Below are positions 10,640 to 24,597 of a DNA stretch of 64,000 bases, piece by piece. A program made the translations under genes and the position numbers. The stretch lies in the NCBI RefSeq assembly GCF_020283565.1, contig NC_060065.1, forward strand, positions 40,908,409-40,972,408. Direction: 5' to 3'. The first letter of the stretch is position 1, and each line of letters opens with the position of its first letter. The stretch comes from Trifolium pratense (Eukaryota; Streptophyta; Magnoliopsida; Fabales; Fabaceae). A model generated the notes under the pieces. It had not been told where the DNA came from, made no database searches, and saw only the letters and a program-made list of their open reading frames with translations.

Positions 10640-10920
10640 TTTTTAATTTGGTCTTTGTTAATATTTATTTTATTTACGGTTAAATAAGTTATTGTCTTTA
10701 TCCTTTTTTATAGTTGCTGACACTTTTAACTTACTGTTAAATAAGTCTATGTCTTTAACTATTTTTTTTATCAAATAGTTATTGTTTTTAAATTGACCGC
10801 TGACTACATGATACTTTAATCGTGTGATATTATAGTCTATTTTGCACTTAACAGTCCACATCAACACATTTAAAAAGGATGTTAATGAATGGACTAAAAT
10901 GATAAACGTTTAAAAGAGAC
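10640..10920. repeat. Dispersed repeat shared with 56650-56960
   Basis: The two regions share an ordered set of blocks: ATTTATTTTA...ACGGTTAAATAA / TATGGTCAAATAAA, TTAAATTGACCGCTGACTAC / TTGAATTGACAATTGGCTAC, ATGATACTTTAA / ATGACACTTAAA, and CACATCAACACATTTAAAAA / CACATCAGCACATTTAATGG. Both are old copies of one repeat. The class is not determined. Confidence 0.55.
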
Positions 10921-11595
10921 TAATAATAGAATCATGACCCTATTTTTGAGAGGGAGTTACAAAGACATATAGACCAATTTGATGATTTACTATTAAAATT
11001 TTCTTTCAGCTTTTTTTATAAACAAAAAGTTTTAAAATTTGGTGACTTTATATATGATTAAAAAAATGACTATTAGGATAGTTGGGTTGGTAGTTACTGA
11101 AAATATTATTAGAGGAACTAGAATTTAAAATCCAAATTTTATGCACTTATATATAATGTGTAAGTTTAATCACTATAAATTACTAAACAAACAACAAATT
11201 ATAAGCAAAAGTCACTTTCTTAAAAAGTGTTTGGGAAATCCTTGGTTTAACTCCTTGGAGAAAAGATTGTTTATATCTCATGGTTTAAATATTTTATAAA
11301 AAAAAAAACTTATAAAAAATAAAATAAAAATTGATGGAAGCGCTCATCTAACGAAGGCTAATTTTGGAAGTTTAATTGGTGCGAGCCAAAAATAGATATG
11401 ACAATTGGACCCATACTTAATAGATACTAGCAAAACATCTATAACTGGTAGAGTAAAACTCCGTATTTTGGATACAAATACAAATACGAGTAATTGCCTG
11501 CGAAAATTAGTTGGTATGAGTGCAGGTACCGATACCTTAGTACACCCCGCTCCACAGGGACGGAGGAAGGTAGAGGGTTGTGTGGGCACATGCAT
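10921..11595. other. Intergenic with a possible fragment of the 31177-type element
   Basis: Near 11393-11560, TAGATATGACAATTGGACCC, GGATACAAATACAAATACG and GTACCGATACC resemble the ends and interior of the hAT-like element at 31177-31798, suggesting a degraded copy. Weak evidence. The rest is AT-rich without genes. Confidence 0.35.
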
Positions 11596-12984
11596 GCATA
11601 ACCTATTGAAAATTTCTTTTTTATACTAATACTAGTATGTTTTGAGTGTTGATATTTTGATTAGTTCCGCATTTACCAATCACTAATTGAAAATCAGCTC
11701 AATTCAATCCAATACGGACAACACACATGTTACATATAAAAGACAATTATAAATTTATTTTCTCAATTCTCGATAAAAATATTATCCATATTCCAATAAA
11801 CTAACAAATTAGTCCGTAATTTTGTAAGGATGCTTTTAAATATGTCTTAGAGATTATTGATATTTTAAAAAAAAGTTTTCATCTTTATAACAAATTCTCC
11901 TTATATTTTATTTATATTTTAATAATATATACTACCAATGTGGTCTCTCTATTTAACTATTTACTATCAATTTAATCTATAACATACTCTTTAAAAGACA
12001 AATATGAATAAAGTTTGAAAGAGTGAAGAACCATTTTAGAATATTAATAATCTCACACACCTACTTGATAGCGCCTTACAAATATGTATTATTGTAATGA
12101 GAGTAAATATACTCCATATATTATTATCTTCTTGAACTTGAATTTGTGTTAATTGTGGAAACTTCATTGTTAAAGTTTGACAATGTTTAATTGGGATTAT
12201 TGCATAGGATGCAATATGTATGTATAGTGCATGTGTATGATTTGAACATAGTTTTAATTTGTTAAAAGAAGAAGAAGTAAAGTTCACAACATTCATTAAC
12301 TTCTATTCCTTAAACACTAGATGAATATGAGATTATAAAATTGGATTCATCTATAAAAAAATAAAAAATTGGAAATAATATTTTATGCTACAAATTTATT
12401 TATTTGATGCCTCCACTATAAAAAATTAATGACTCCGTCACTTATTTGGTGTGTCGTTTTTATAAATGCGGTTCTTTCCCTTTTAAGTTTATGTTCTTTC
12501 TTCTTCTTTTTTACTCATATAGCAAAAAGAAGTCATAAAATCCAACTATATTTAATATCATTATTCTAAAAAATTCCTCATTAATTATCTGTTTTTTCCT
12601 TTAAAAAAAAACAAATATGTTTTTATTAAATAGAGGGTCGAAGTCCAAATTATCTTACTTTTTAAGGTGAATGTATATTTTTAATATAAATTTATTGTGA
12701 CAATTATTTTAATAAATATAATTTTGTATAATATATAAAATCAAGACCACTAATAAGGTCAAATAAAATATATGTTTCGAATATTTTTTTACGAAGTTCA
12801 AATACATACCGTTCAATTAAGACCTGAAGTTTTGAACTAAATAGATTTTGGAACATATTTGCCTATTTTATAATAAAGAGAAGTGTCAATATCACACTCT
12901 CTAACACACAACTCTAACACACTTTACTTATAAAAAAAGTATTTATTGGAAGAAATTAACCTCTTAAATAAATTCCAATTCTGT
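11596..12984. other. AT-rich intergenic, nothing assigned
   Basis: Short open frames here are low-complexity and show no domain. No repeat structure stands out. Confidence 0.45.
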
Positions 12985-14170
12985 CTAGAAAATTAGTCTT
13001 CACTATTGCATATAGATGATACTTTTTGGTTTAGAAAGGAAAAAAGATAAATTATTCTTACTTCCAATGGATTTGAATTGTTTCTAAGAGTCACTTGAGA
13101 TGTTTTAAAAAATGATTTTTTAAAGTAGACATGAAAGGAAAAATTAATGCTAATATTTTGAGGTGAGAAAGTGTTTTACGTGCTATACAATTGAGTGATG
13201 TTTGGAAATTGCTCAAAAGGACGTTTGATGTTGTCACATTTAAATTCATAATATTTTAAAGTTATTCACATCATGATTGATATAGTGATTCAAAAAATAA
13301 ATATAATTTTAAGTATCAATATTAATTTGGCAAGGAAGCCATCACAACTCTTACATCCAAAAATTAAGGGTGATAGGAACTTATCATTGAGAAGTAATAG
13401 AAGTTGGTTTTTAGAAGAACTTGGATTGAGGTCCTATATATATATATATATATATATCCATTTATCCTGAGAAGATTAGTCTTTATTGTTGCTGATATTT
13501 TGTTTAGAAAGAAAAAAGGCACATTTTTCTTATTTAAAAGGTTTTTTATTGTTTCTAAGAGACACTTGAGATGTTTTTAAAAAAAATGCTTTTTTTAAGT
13601 ATATATGAAAGAAAAATGCTAATATCTTGAGGTGATAAAGTGTTTTACGTAATATACAATTGAGTGATGTTTGAAAATTGCTCGAAAGAATAGTTGATGA
13701 TGTCACATTTAAGGTCATAATATTTTAAAGTTATCTACATTTTTATGACTGATATAGTGATTTGATCAGTATTGATTCGAAAAAAAATAAAAATAGTTCT
13801 TAAGTATCAATATTAATTTTTGTTTTGTTGTTGAATTTGTATAGTTTGAATCATTGTCTCAATCACCATGATGAATAATACATATATACCACAAATTTTT
13901 GGTTACGAAAAACCCTAATGACCATTGTTAGAGTTTCAAAAATCTTCAATTAATCACCGACCATCTGTGACACTCTTAATCTAGAAGCCGCGGCCCGCCG
14001 TACCGCCATAGGCCTACAAAATAATTAAAAAAAATAGTACCATATTTCACTTTAATTTGAAATAGGAAGCCGTGGACACAACTCATACATCCAAAATTAA
14101 GGGTGATAGGATCTTATCATTGAGAAGAAGTTGGTTTTTCCAAGAACTTAGATTGAGGTCCTATTTATAT
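12985..14170 (+). repeat. Diverged segmental duplication with an interruption
   Basis: Copy 1 covers about 12985-13470 and copy 2 starts near 13475. Shared blocks in order: TTTCTAAGAG(T/A)CACTTGAGATG, GTGTTTTACG, TACAATTGAGTGATGTTTG, CATAATATTTTAAAGTTAT and TTAAGTATCAATATTAATTT. Copy 1 then continues with CATCCAAAAATTAAGGGTGA...GAGGTCCTATATA (13351-13440). In copy 2 this block is displaced to 14088-14168, so about 240 bp (13831-14067) interrupts it. A (TA)n run of about 24 bp sits at 13436-13459 at the end of copy 1. Confidence 0.7.
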
Positions 14171-14425
14171 ATCCAATCATTGCTCACCACAACCCTCCAT
14201 CTCTTCAATCCAACCAAATGTGTTAAAGAAATTGAACATGTCATCACTCTTAGAACGGTTTGTGTTAAGTCTCTATCTTCTTACGCGGTTTATTTTGGGC
14301 CTAGTAGTGCTACAACAATGCCCATGGTTTTAATATTCCACTTCAAAGATCAAAGTATGGTCCCAATAGGAAATGAGCCCACAAGATTTTCTGATCAACT
14401 CCATGTGCTACTATCACCACTCTAG
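14072..14425 (+). CDS. Open frame of 117 codons, unknown; probably a fragment
   Basis: The frame begins in the duplicated block CATCCAAAATTAAGGGTGA and runs to TAG at 14423-14425. I do not recognise the protein. Its C-terminal half (SSYAVYFGPSSATTMPMVLI, FHFKDQSMVPIGNEP, FSDQLHVLL) has a composition more like real protein than the random frames nearby. The N-terminal part lies in repeated DNA and copy 1 of the duplication has no matching frame. It may be the last exon of a decayed gene or chance. There is no promoter or splice evidence. Confidence 0.25.
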   Translation: MDTTHTSKIKGDRILSLRRSWFFQELRLRSYLYIQSLLTTTLHLFNPTKCVKEIEHVITLRTVCVKSLSSYAVYFGPSSATTMPMVLIFHFKDQSMVPIGNEPTRFSDQLHVLLSPL

Positions 14426-14586
14426 ATTTTTTAGTACTATACATCAAAAGTGTTGGAGTTTTGGGATATTTCCTAGATCAAATGTTGCTTAGTTAAAGGA
14501 TCTTTTCTTCACAATTTTTGCTTTCTCAACAAATTCTTTTAGAACATCTTGCAAAAAATTATACTCACTGCATGGAGTGTATACTT

Positions 14587-14760
14587 TTTTTTTTCACCAC
14601 AGTATCCGATTCATTGGACCGGCTAATCTGATTCGGGGATTAGTTTTGAAATCAAGTAGTTTCAGCCCTCTCCCGATCTCAGTTGCAAGGGATTGAGCTG
14701 TGGTCCTACCTACCAAGTCCGGCGCCAATCACACCATTGGACAAACTAACGATTAGTGAA
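14587..14760 (-). mobile_element. tRNA-derived SINE, full length
   Basis: Read on the minus strand: a box A-like GTTAGTTTGTCCAATGGTG near the head, box B-like CCACAGCTCAATCCC, the family body GCAACTGAGATCGGGAGAGG and GAAACTACTTGATTTCAAAA, and a terminal A run (the T run at 14586-14594 on the plus strand). Direct repeats TGTATACTT flank it at 14578-14586 and 14761-14769. It belongs to the same family as the copies at 9.7, 38.6 and 42.5 kb. Confidence 0.8.
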
Positions 14761-14956
14761 TGTATACTTATTCTCGATTGAATAAAATTACTCCATTTCA
14801 TTTCTCATTCTTTATCTAAATAAATGTTTTTTTTACATTGATTGAGTTATTTTTTCTTATGATTTTGTTGTCTAATTTCACTATAAGATTTATATTTTTT
14901 TATTTTTCTAACTAATGCCCTAGAGACGGCTATTAGTATAATTCTATTAGCATTGG

Positions 14957-15043
14957 TTGATTCAAATGCACATTCAAATGAGATAAACCCAACTCTTATA
15001 TATATTGTTGATTCAAGTCCACATTCAAAAGAGATAAACCCAA
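14957..15043. repeat. Two-copy direct repeat, period 49 bp
   Basis: TTGATTCAAATGCACATTCA...GATAAACCCAACT and TTGATTCAAGTCCACATTCA...GATAAACCCAAGT; four substitutions in 38 bp. Confidence 0.7.
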
Positions 15044-15341
15044 GTGAAGCACATGGTATATTGTTAATACAAACCAACCTCATCATTTACTTAGAAAAGT
15101 ACTTACATGAGTATTGAAGCAAAAGGGGAATAAATACCATTCATATCTATGACACCTTTTTTTTGGACAAGAAATCTATGACACATTATGACTTATAATT
15201 GTAACCTTAAAGTAGCACAAAGAAAAAGATGACTTAAAATAAAATAAAATAAAAACCCTTTATATTAATTATAGTGTATCTATATATTGTATCCCCATTT
15301 GTGTTGACAAATGAACCACAACTATAATCCTCTTGTTGTAT

Positions 15342-17352
<2,011 letters not shown>

Positions 17353-17538
17353 TTAAGGATGTTACTAAAAGTGAAGTATGAGAGGAAAAAAGAAGATTAA
17401 AGAGAAGAAGAAAAGAAGAAAAAAAAGAGAAGTGTGTTTGTAGAGGTTTTGGTGAGTCAATGAATGAAAAGAGAAGAGATTTTTTGATAAGGCTTTGTGA
17501 GCAAATGAGGCTTGAGAAAAACGGTTTGGTTTCTTGGC

Positions 17539-17546
17539 TATTTATA
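17539..17546 (-). promoter_or_regulatory. TATA box of GA2ox1
   Basis: TATAAATA on the minus strand, about 187-194 bp upstream of the ATG. The 150-bp leader between them is rich in CTTCTTTT runs, as in many plant 5' UTRs. It is the best TATA match in the upstream few hundred bases. Confidence 0.65.
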
Positions 17547-17639
17547 CACAAAATTGGTGGGGTAGTGTGAGAAAGGTACAGAGAAAAGAAGAAATTCATC
17601 ATCATGATTTTGGAAAGGAATCAAATCCTATGTTGAAAA

Positions 17640-20136
17640 ACTATAACACATTAGAATTATAGAGAATGACATCTTTTATGGATTTGGATTTCCTATTTTT
17701 ACAACAAGACACTATAATATATCTATAATATATCGTCCGTTCAATCTGATATGGACAGCTGAAATCACTTTGACATAATTTTACTGATGTGTGATATGTG
17801 CCGTTCGATTTAAAATTAATTGTTGTGATCTCTTAATGCGTTAAATTGTGTGCTCCTACTATTGCAGGTGATTAAGATCCATCTTTTATCGTATAAATCG
17901 GTTTTATAAAGATGGCTGAAGTGATATATTGTTAAAAGCCTCGCATAGAATTAGAGAAATTCTGACAATATATTTATAAATGGTGGGTATTTTTTCCATA
18001 GTAAATCAATAAAATAGAGAAGCAGCTTGATATATCAAAAGTATAATAATTTAGACTACCAATCAATTATATATTTTGTGTTACTATGACATTGGTATAA
18101 AGTTTTTACCATTGTTTAATAATAGTTAATCTTCGTTGGAAAATTTGTAGAGGGATATAAAATATGGTTTTCCCTTCTAGTCAAATTTTCTCCATTAACA
18201 GGATCTAATAATCAAACATCTGCTTAAGGATTAACATTTCTTATCACTTGGACTAATACAACGCTAATATACCAATCAATATATTATTTCCTAGGAGAAT
18301 TTTAGTAAATTTCATCTTTGGTTACTAAATAGTGGTATACTATAATTGTTAAAAAACAATCTCACAATTTAGAGATCTAGACCTTATGACCTTTTTCTAT
18401 TGAAATTACCAATATTATTTTTATGGTATGGCTATCACAATCTTGCTGAAATAGAAGTCTAGTCATCACCTAATTAAGCATATTTACTTGGATTTCCTTC
18501 CACTAAAATATACATGAAAACTTTATTATTACATTGAATTAAAAGGAGGTAGTCACATCAAATTAAATTCCTCTAATAAGGTGTTCATCATTATTTCCAT
18601 TTTTCCTTTCTTCATTGTTATCTTCATTTTTCCCTAAGTTTGGTATTCATCCAAAATAGGTGAAATAATTTCATAGTTTTTGTGGTAACATAACAAATAT
18701 AGAAATGGTGAAATTGACGAGTGGAAATTAAATATAAAGGAATAAAAGTAAGACTTTGTACGAATCAATATTAAAACAATTATTTTACACATTTAACATA
18801 AACCTGTAAAAATGGTTTTGCCAGTATGAACGATCTGCCAAACTCGAATAAAAGTAAGACCTGGATCTTAAAACATTTGTCCGATTTTTTTTTGTCCAGT
18901 CCGATAAAATCCAAAACCCATCTGAGTCAATCTGTTTAGGACCGAGTAGCCCGTTTTGATAGCTTTAATTTATACTTCAAATATAATTACTTCCAATTAA
19001 GTGATTATGTGAAGAAAAACTGTTTGAAATTTAGGGAGGGATATATATGACCAATTATCATGCATGAATCTATTCATTTGTGAAGCAATTCAGTGTATGA
19101 TATGCATTCATATGAGTCACAACTCACAACCATGTAAGATGTACCAAAACATTCTACTTGTAGTAAAAAGCAAGGACATAGCTATATACCCTTATAGGTT
19201 CACCAATAAACTATATTCCTCATATTGTTTAAAAATTACACAGGGTTTGTTTCCAAATACAATGTGCTTGAAATATATTTCTTTTAATTTTTTATATTTT
19301 GATTCATTTGAATGTGGCACAACCATAAACTATATTCTATATGCCTGTCACTTTCTTGTGCTATTGTCTACTAAAATATTTTTCTAGAAAGGCTTCTCTC
19401 TCCTACTATTTTCTGACACAAAATTCTTCAAAGTTAGTAAAATATAACTATAAATATAATTATAATATTTTACCCATAATATTTATACACATATATAGTA
19501 AGCAAAGTAAAAATTTATAGATGTACATTATTTTGTATATATAGGAAATAGTATTATAGTGCAACATAATCATGCATGATGACATATAATTGATGATATA
19601 TAATTGAAAGTTAGTGTAAAACCATAATGCAATAATATCCGTACATACTAGTCTCAATTATATAATTTTTTTAATAAAAAAAGCTCAATTATACATTATA
19701 AATAGAGTTTTTATTTATATTTTTATAAATGGTAAATATTAGTATTATGTTTGGAGGTGGCAATCAAATCATCGATGATATTCTTAGCACCAATTATTTA
19801 ACTTTCTCACTTTAACTACTCTCCAGCACGAAAATTTATAAAGTCTGGGCAAAATCTTAGTTTTAGATAAAAATCATAATTTTACACCATAAAATTTTAT
19901 TTTTGAAAAAAAAATCTCAATTTTACCCTAAATTAACTCATAAAATACCAATTTAAATAAATAAACATATATAATTTAGTCATATATAATTTAGTAATAA
20001 TAAATATCATAAAAGAAAATAACAAAAAAAAGGATTAAATGGGTCAATTTGAGATATTCGTCTTTTATCTGCATCGAAAAGATTGACACACTCAATCTAT
20101 TTTACACTATTCTTTCTTTCCATATCCATTTTGCAC
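17640..20136. other. Long intergenic region upstream of GA2ox1
   Basis: AT-rich, with no gene supported. At 18800-18965 there are degraded pieces (CCAGTCCGATAAAATCC, GGACCGAGTAGCCCG). Near 19835-19990 ATCTTAGTTTTAGATAAAAA, AATCTCAATTTTACCC and TAAATTAACTC resemble the interior of the repeat at 62826-63010, suggesting a truncated relative. The 107-codon open frame at 19064-19387 has no recognisable domain. Confidence 0.45.
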
Positions 20137-20273
20137 TTTTTTTTTTGACAAACAACAAATCATATTATTTCATTAATCAATAAGTAGTAATACAATGAGG
20201 TAACATCTCAAATACATTGCGACTAGACCAAGACATAATCACCACAAAGTAATAGAAGATGTATCTCAAAGAT
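20137..20273 (-). mobile_element. LINE-like 3' tail, minus strand
   Basis: A T run (20137-20147) is followed by GACAAACAACAAATCATATT, ATTTCATTAATCAATAAG and ACATTGCGACTAGACCAAGA. On the minus strand this is a 3' UTR ending in poly(A), similar to sequences I recall at LINE ends in legumes. The body is missing or unrecognisable. Confidence 0.45.
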
Positions 20274-20480
20274 ATGCATGTAGAATAATATATTTTCCTT
20301 TCGGTTTCATGTATAAATAATTTTTTATTTTTTAAGTTTATTCAATTATTTTCTAAATTATATGCATGTAGAATAATATATTTTCCTTTTGGTTTATAAT
20401 ATAAATCAGATATAATTAATAATTGAATGAATTTAAAAAATAAAAATTTATTTATATATAAAATTGGAAGAAGTACATGT
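20274..20480. repeat. MITE-like inverted and direct repeat cluster
   Basis: ATGCATGTAGAATAATATAT followed by TTTCCTT occurs at 20274 and 20362. The segment TTATTTTTTAAGTTTATTCA-ATTATT is inverted as AATAATTGAATGAATTTAAA-AAATAA near 20420-20450, and ends near GGAAGAAGTAC. This fits a Stowaway-like MITE partly duplicated. Confidence 0.5.
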
Positions 20481-21139
20481 AGAAATAAACGACTATCAAT
20501 ATTCAAAGGTAACGTTTAAATTTTCAAAGAAGGATCATCATAGAATATATTTATTCTTTAATTAATTTGAGAAAAAGTTTGAAACATTCGTCTGGGTCAG
20601 CAAAATTATACATTGCTTTTGAACAAATGGACATTGAATTTATCCATGCTAGGTTTGAGCATCTTGAATTATATCCGATACCTTTGTTTCCCTTAACATG
20701 TGCAAAGGAATATCATAGAAGCATCATGGATAATATCTTAGAACCTGCCACTTGCTTTTGTTTATGTTTTCATCAAAATATACACTCGGTTCATTTTTAA
20801 ATGAATGTTGTTTAATGTTTTTTAGGTTTTTTTTTTTTTTTTATAAAGTAAGAGCATCTAGATATTGAGGTATGTTGGCACCTCTATCCTTTCTGTTCTC
20901 CACCTATAGCTAATATTATTATTAAAAAAAGAAAAATAAGATAATTATAAGGGAGGACTATATACCTTACCCCAAAGAAATGAACGTAGAACAATAAATC
21001 ATACCAACTCTTATTTAATCCTAGAATACAAAATAGAAGTCCCTAGACGAATGCAATGATCATCACAAAAAAAGAGTCCATGTACCCACTACTTCATGCA
21101 ACAAGTGATAATGACTTTTTCAAGCTAAAAAGTCCAAAA
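20481..21139. other. Intergenic, nothing assigned
   Basis: The open frame at 20567-20800 has no recognisable domain. AT-rich. Confidence 0.35.
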
Positions 21140-21890
21140 TCATAGAATGATATGAATATTGATATATCCCTTGCACTAGTCTTGTTAGAATCCAAAGCAA
21201 CCCAGAACCAATCGATACCCAGATCGAAGGATGTTCAATCAATGAGAATGACCACCACAAGCCCAAGAATTACAAAAAAATCATCGAACCCATTAGATAG
21301 ACGAAAAATTACTACCGTCAACACGGAGAACCTACATATCGAGCCCTTTCGAGCAAAAATAGGCCGAATCAGATATTGATGAATCTAGTGCATGAGAGAC
21401 TTAAGCTTCCAACTGAACAGTGAACATAGATCCCACCATGAAAATAGAGGACGACGAACGGACCCGACCACCAACATGAAAACAACAGATCCACAAATCA
21501 ACTGCTCATGGCGACGACAACCACGAAATAACACCATGACAAATCCCAATCGGAATTTTCTGTCACACAATTGTTTATGGCTTTGATGTACGTTACCGAA
21601 ACTCAGACCAGTCAAGAACGGATATCCACAATTGCAAACGTCCACCACCAGAACACCAACAGATATAGAGGTGGCTCCCGGTTCCGACAAGCATGGTGAT
21701 GCATTACCACCATGATTCACGACCCATGAGGGGTTACATGTCCAAATCGGCCGCCAACGCTGCCACCACGAAGCTGGTCGGAGATCTGGAACAACGACGG
21801 TGGCGCGGAGGGCGCCAGAGACCACTCATCGCACCACCACCAATTATTCTACATCGGAAAAAAAAATCTGAGAAGAACAGATAGAAGAAG
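21140..21890. other. GC-richer non-coding island, possibly retroelement UTR
   Basis: Base composition changes sharply against the AT-rich flanks, with many CACCAC, CGACGG and ACCACGA motifs. Open frames on both strands (for example 21385-21825 minus) have Trp/Cys/Val-rich composition typical of translated UTR and no domain. Its style resembles long 3' or 5' UTRs of legume LINEs, but I cannot prove it. No tandem unit. Confidence 0.4.
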
Positions 21891-22429
21891 GTGGTTGTTT
21901 TGTGAGGAAGAAGAAGGTTGTTATAAATAGAAACAAAATTTACATTGTTATTATGCGGTGATTAATCTCCGCTTAGAGAATTTACATGGTAGTATATTAT
22001 TATGAAAAACATTTCTCTCAAAGTTTGGACAATTTAAGAAAAACGTCAAGCTCATAAGTGATCATTCTAAAGTTTAGAAAAACAAAAATGAAAAGGGACA
22101 CAACAACATTAAAACACAAAATAGGAAAGTGTAGCTACAAAGTCCCCTTTTTTATGATGTTAACCTTTGAAGTCTTTGAAGCTTTACTAAGCTCCCCTAA
22201 AACAAAGTTTGAAATAATTCTATAAAACGGTCTATTTGATTCTCTTCTCTCAATCGAATTTTCTTCATACAACAGAGTAAATGATAAAATCTTCTGACCA
22301 TCTTCTAAATGGTCCAAATTCCTGACTACATGGATCAATTCATTATTATAGTTGAATGTTGTAAAATGTAATGATTACATAAAAAGAGAATAAATGTTTT
22401 ATTAAATTATTCTTATTAACTATTATATT
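21891..22429. other. Intergenic, nothing assigned
   Basis: AT-rich up to the target duplication of the copia element. The 67-codon frame at 22135-22338 (minus) is not recognised. Confidence 0.35.
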
Positions 22430-22563
22430 TATTGGTAGCAATGATCCAATGTTTATTCATCACAGTACCAATTGTCTTATATAGGCTTACAACACAAGTT
22501 ACAATGGGCCAAAACTAGCTAAGCCCAAACAAACTAGGCCCAAAGTAAAAACACATCCTAACA
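22430..22563 (-). repeat. 3' LTR of the copia element
   Basis: Reads TGTTAGGATGTG...CTACCAATA on the minus strand; the expected terminal CA has become TA. It includes the AGCTTAGTTTTGGCCCATTG-type block shared with the other LTR. Confidence 0.92.
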
Positions 22564-22577
22564 TACCCTCCCTTAAG
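22564..22577 (-). other. Polypurine tract
   Basis: CTTAAGGGAGGGTA on the minus strand directly precedes the 3' LTR, where plus-strand synthesis is primed. Confidence 0.8.
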
Positions 22578-22772
22578 CTGGTCTTTCATTGAATGATCAA
22601 CTAAGCTTACATAACACAAGACAGTAAAACAACCAGACAAGCACATATGCTTCAGGCGCGCACATGAGCACAACAATTGGTAAAAATACACAAACTGCAA
22701 AAGAAAATAGAACAGTTGAATACAAATTGAAAGAGCTTAAAGCTTGTGAGAGAAACACTCTATTCAACTGAA

Positions 22773-23961
22773 TCAACTAGGAGAGTCACTCATTCCAGTT
22801 CCCTCCCTTAACTTGCAAAAGCTATCAAACTTTAGAGCCTTTGTCATAATGTCTGCCAATTGTTCATGTGACTTGCAGTATTGCAGCTCAACTATTCCAT
22901 CCTTGCTTAGATCCCTGAGAAAGTGATATCTCACATCAATGTGTTTACACCTACCATGCAAGATAGGGTTTTTAGACAATTTGATGGAGGAACTGCTATC
23001 ACAGTTGATAACTATGCAGCCAGGTTGCTTGATAAGTAAGTGATCTAGTATACTCTTCAACCATAAGCATTGACAGGCACAAGAAGCTGTAGATACAAAC
23101 TCAACTTCAGTTGTTGATAGAGTAACTATGAGCTGCTTCTTTGATGACCAGCAAATGACACTTCCACCCAAAGTGAATACATAACCTGATGTACTCTTTC
23201 TATCATCATGATCTCCTGCATAGTCATAGTCACTCCATCCTTTCACAGTCAAGTCAGTATTTTCTTTGCATTTGTACAACATTCTAAGCTTCAGCGTCCC
23301 TTTCAAATACCTCATTATTCTTTTAACCAATGCTACATGCATTTCAGTGGGTCTTTCCATGTATCTAGCAGCTAAACAAACTGCAAAGGTCAAGTCAGGT
23401 CTAGTAGCTAAGAGATACATTAAGCATCCTATCATTTGCTTATATGTGGTAGTATTAGTAGGTTTACTATTTTCATCTTTTACCAGCTTACATCTAGTGA
23501 CAATGGGACTGTAAACTTTATTTCAATATTCCATTCCAAATCTTTTTAGTATCTCAGCACTGTATTTTTGTTGATGTATGAAGATCCCTTGTTTGCCCTA
23601 ATTGACTTCTACTCCTAAGAAATACTTCATTTTACCAAGATCTGTCATTGCAAACTTGTCTTTCATGGATGCTTTGAATTCATTCATCATTGCAGTATCA
23701 TTTCCCGTGTAGATAAGATCATCTACATAGATACTTACTATTAAAATCTTCTGATTGTTACCTTGCTTGACAAATAAGGTATGTTCATGAGGGCAGTTTT
23801 TGAAATTTTCTGACACAAAGTAAGATTCTAGCTTACTATACCATGCTCTAGGGGCCTGCTTTAAACCATAGAGAGCTTTTCTTAGCTTATAAACTTGATC
23901 ACCTTTTCCCTTCTAATAACCCAATGATTGCATCACATATACATTCTCCATTAATTCTCCA
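22773..23961 (-). pseudogene. Copia reverse transcriptase (C-terminal) and RNase H remnant
   Basis: Reading minus: ENVYVMQSLGY, a TAG stop, then KGKGDQVYKLRKALYGLKQA, PRAWYSKLESYF, the catalytic IYVDDLIYTGND (Asp pair, near 23720-23730), KMKYFLGVEVN, a stop at 23598, more stops near 23555, then IGCLMYLLATRPDLTFAV and the RNase H stretch GWSDYDYAGDHDDRKSTSGY, WSSKKQLIVTLSTTEVEFVS, HIDVRYHFLRD, to TAG-type termination at 22773. It supplied reverse transcription for a Ty1/copia element. At least three in-frame stops; not functional. Confidence 0.9.
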
Positions 23962-24401
23962 CTTGCAGTCATCTTGTTTGCAATTACAAGAGTTCTTGCA
24001 AAGTAATCAGTGACTGACTCACTTTCCCCCATCTCAAGAATCTTAAATTCTCATCTAAGAGACTGCAATTGTGCACGTTTCACCTTGGTGGAACATTGAT
24101 ATTTGCGTTTCATAGCATCCCAGATATCTTTTGCAGTATCACGAGTTAAAATTGTTTCAAGAATGGATCTATCTATTGACTGAAACAAATAATTCTTTAC
24201 CTTCAAATCACAAAGTTTGCTAGCATCTGCAACTTGTTGTTGCTCCACCGTTGCATTCGCCGGAGGTATGACAACACCATTCTCTATCAATCCCCAGTAT
24301 TCTTTGGATCGGAGCAGGTTCTCCATTAGCATGACCCAATGTTCATAGTAACCATCAAACTTTGGAATAGATGGTTGAGCAAAATTGGATGAGTCTGCCA
24401 T
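23962..24401 (-). pseudogene. Copia gag fragment
   Basis: Starts with ATG at 24401 (MADSSNFAQPSIPKFDGYYE), the usual copia gag start, and contains the UBN2-type block DAKDIWDAMKRKYQ-like (here DTAKDIWDAMKRKYQ) and KVKRAQLQSLR. TGA at 24051-24053 replaces a sense codon, since the frame continues as EFKILEMG and VTDYFARTLVIANKM to the deletion junction near 23955-23962. The nucleocapsid zinc knuckle and everything after it are absent. Confidence 0.85.
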
Positions 24402-24581
24402 GTTCTTTGTTAAAGAAAGAGATGATGAATGGAAAGAAGAAAAGAAATCGAGCAAGAATCAAGGTTGAAGATGATAATGGCCACCATAACGGTCCTAACT
24501 GCCACTGTAACTGTCACCGGAAAAGAACTACTGTTCTTTGAGCGCGCGCAATTTTTCTGTTTTTCAGGTCTTGGATCTAGA

Positions 24582-24595
24582 CCTCACTGATACCA
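24582..24595 (-). other. Primer-binding site for initiator tRNA-Met
   Basis: Two bases inside the 5' LTR the minus strand reads TGGTATCAGTGAGG. Its first nine bases match the complement of the plant tRNA-iMet 3' end (TGGTATCAGAGC). Confidence 0.85.
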
Positions 24596-24597
24596 CT

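Noticed and set aside
10352..10687. 111-codon plus-strand open frame
   Set aside because: Shadow of the retroelement-derived pseudogene on the minus strand.
14922..15086. 79-codon minus-strand frame with internal repeat
   Set aside because: The repeat is the 49-bp DNA duplication; no domain, and the frame is low complexity.
19064..19387. 107-codon plus-strand frame
   Set aside because: Cys/Tyr/Ile-rich random-like composition, no splice or promoter signals.
21385..21825. 146-codon minus-strand open frame
   Set aside because: Lies in a GC-rich non-coding island; open frames exist on both strands, composition is Trp/Cys/Val-rich and no domain is visible.
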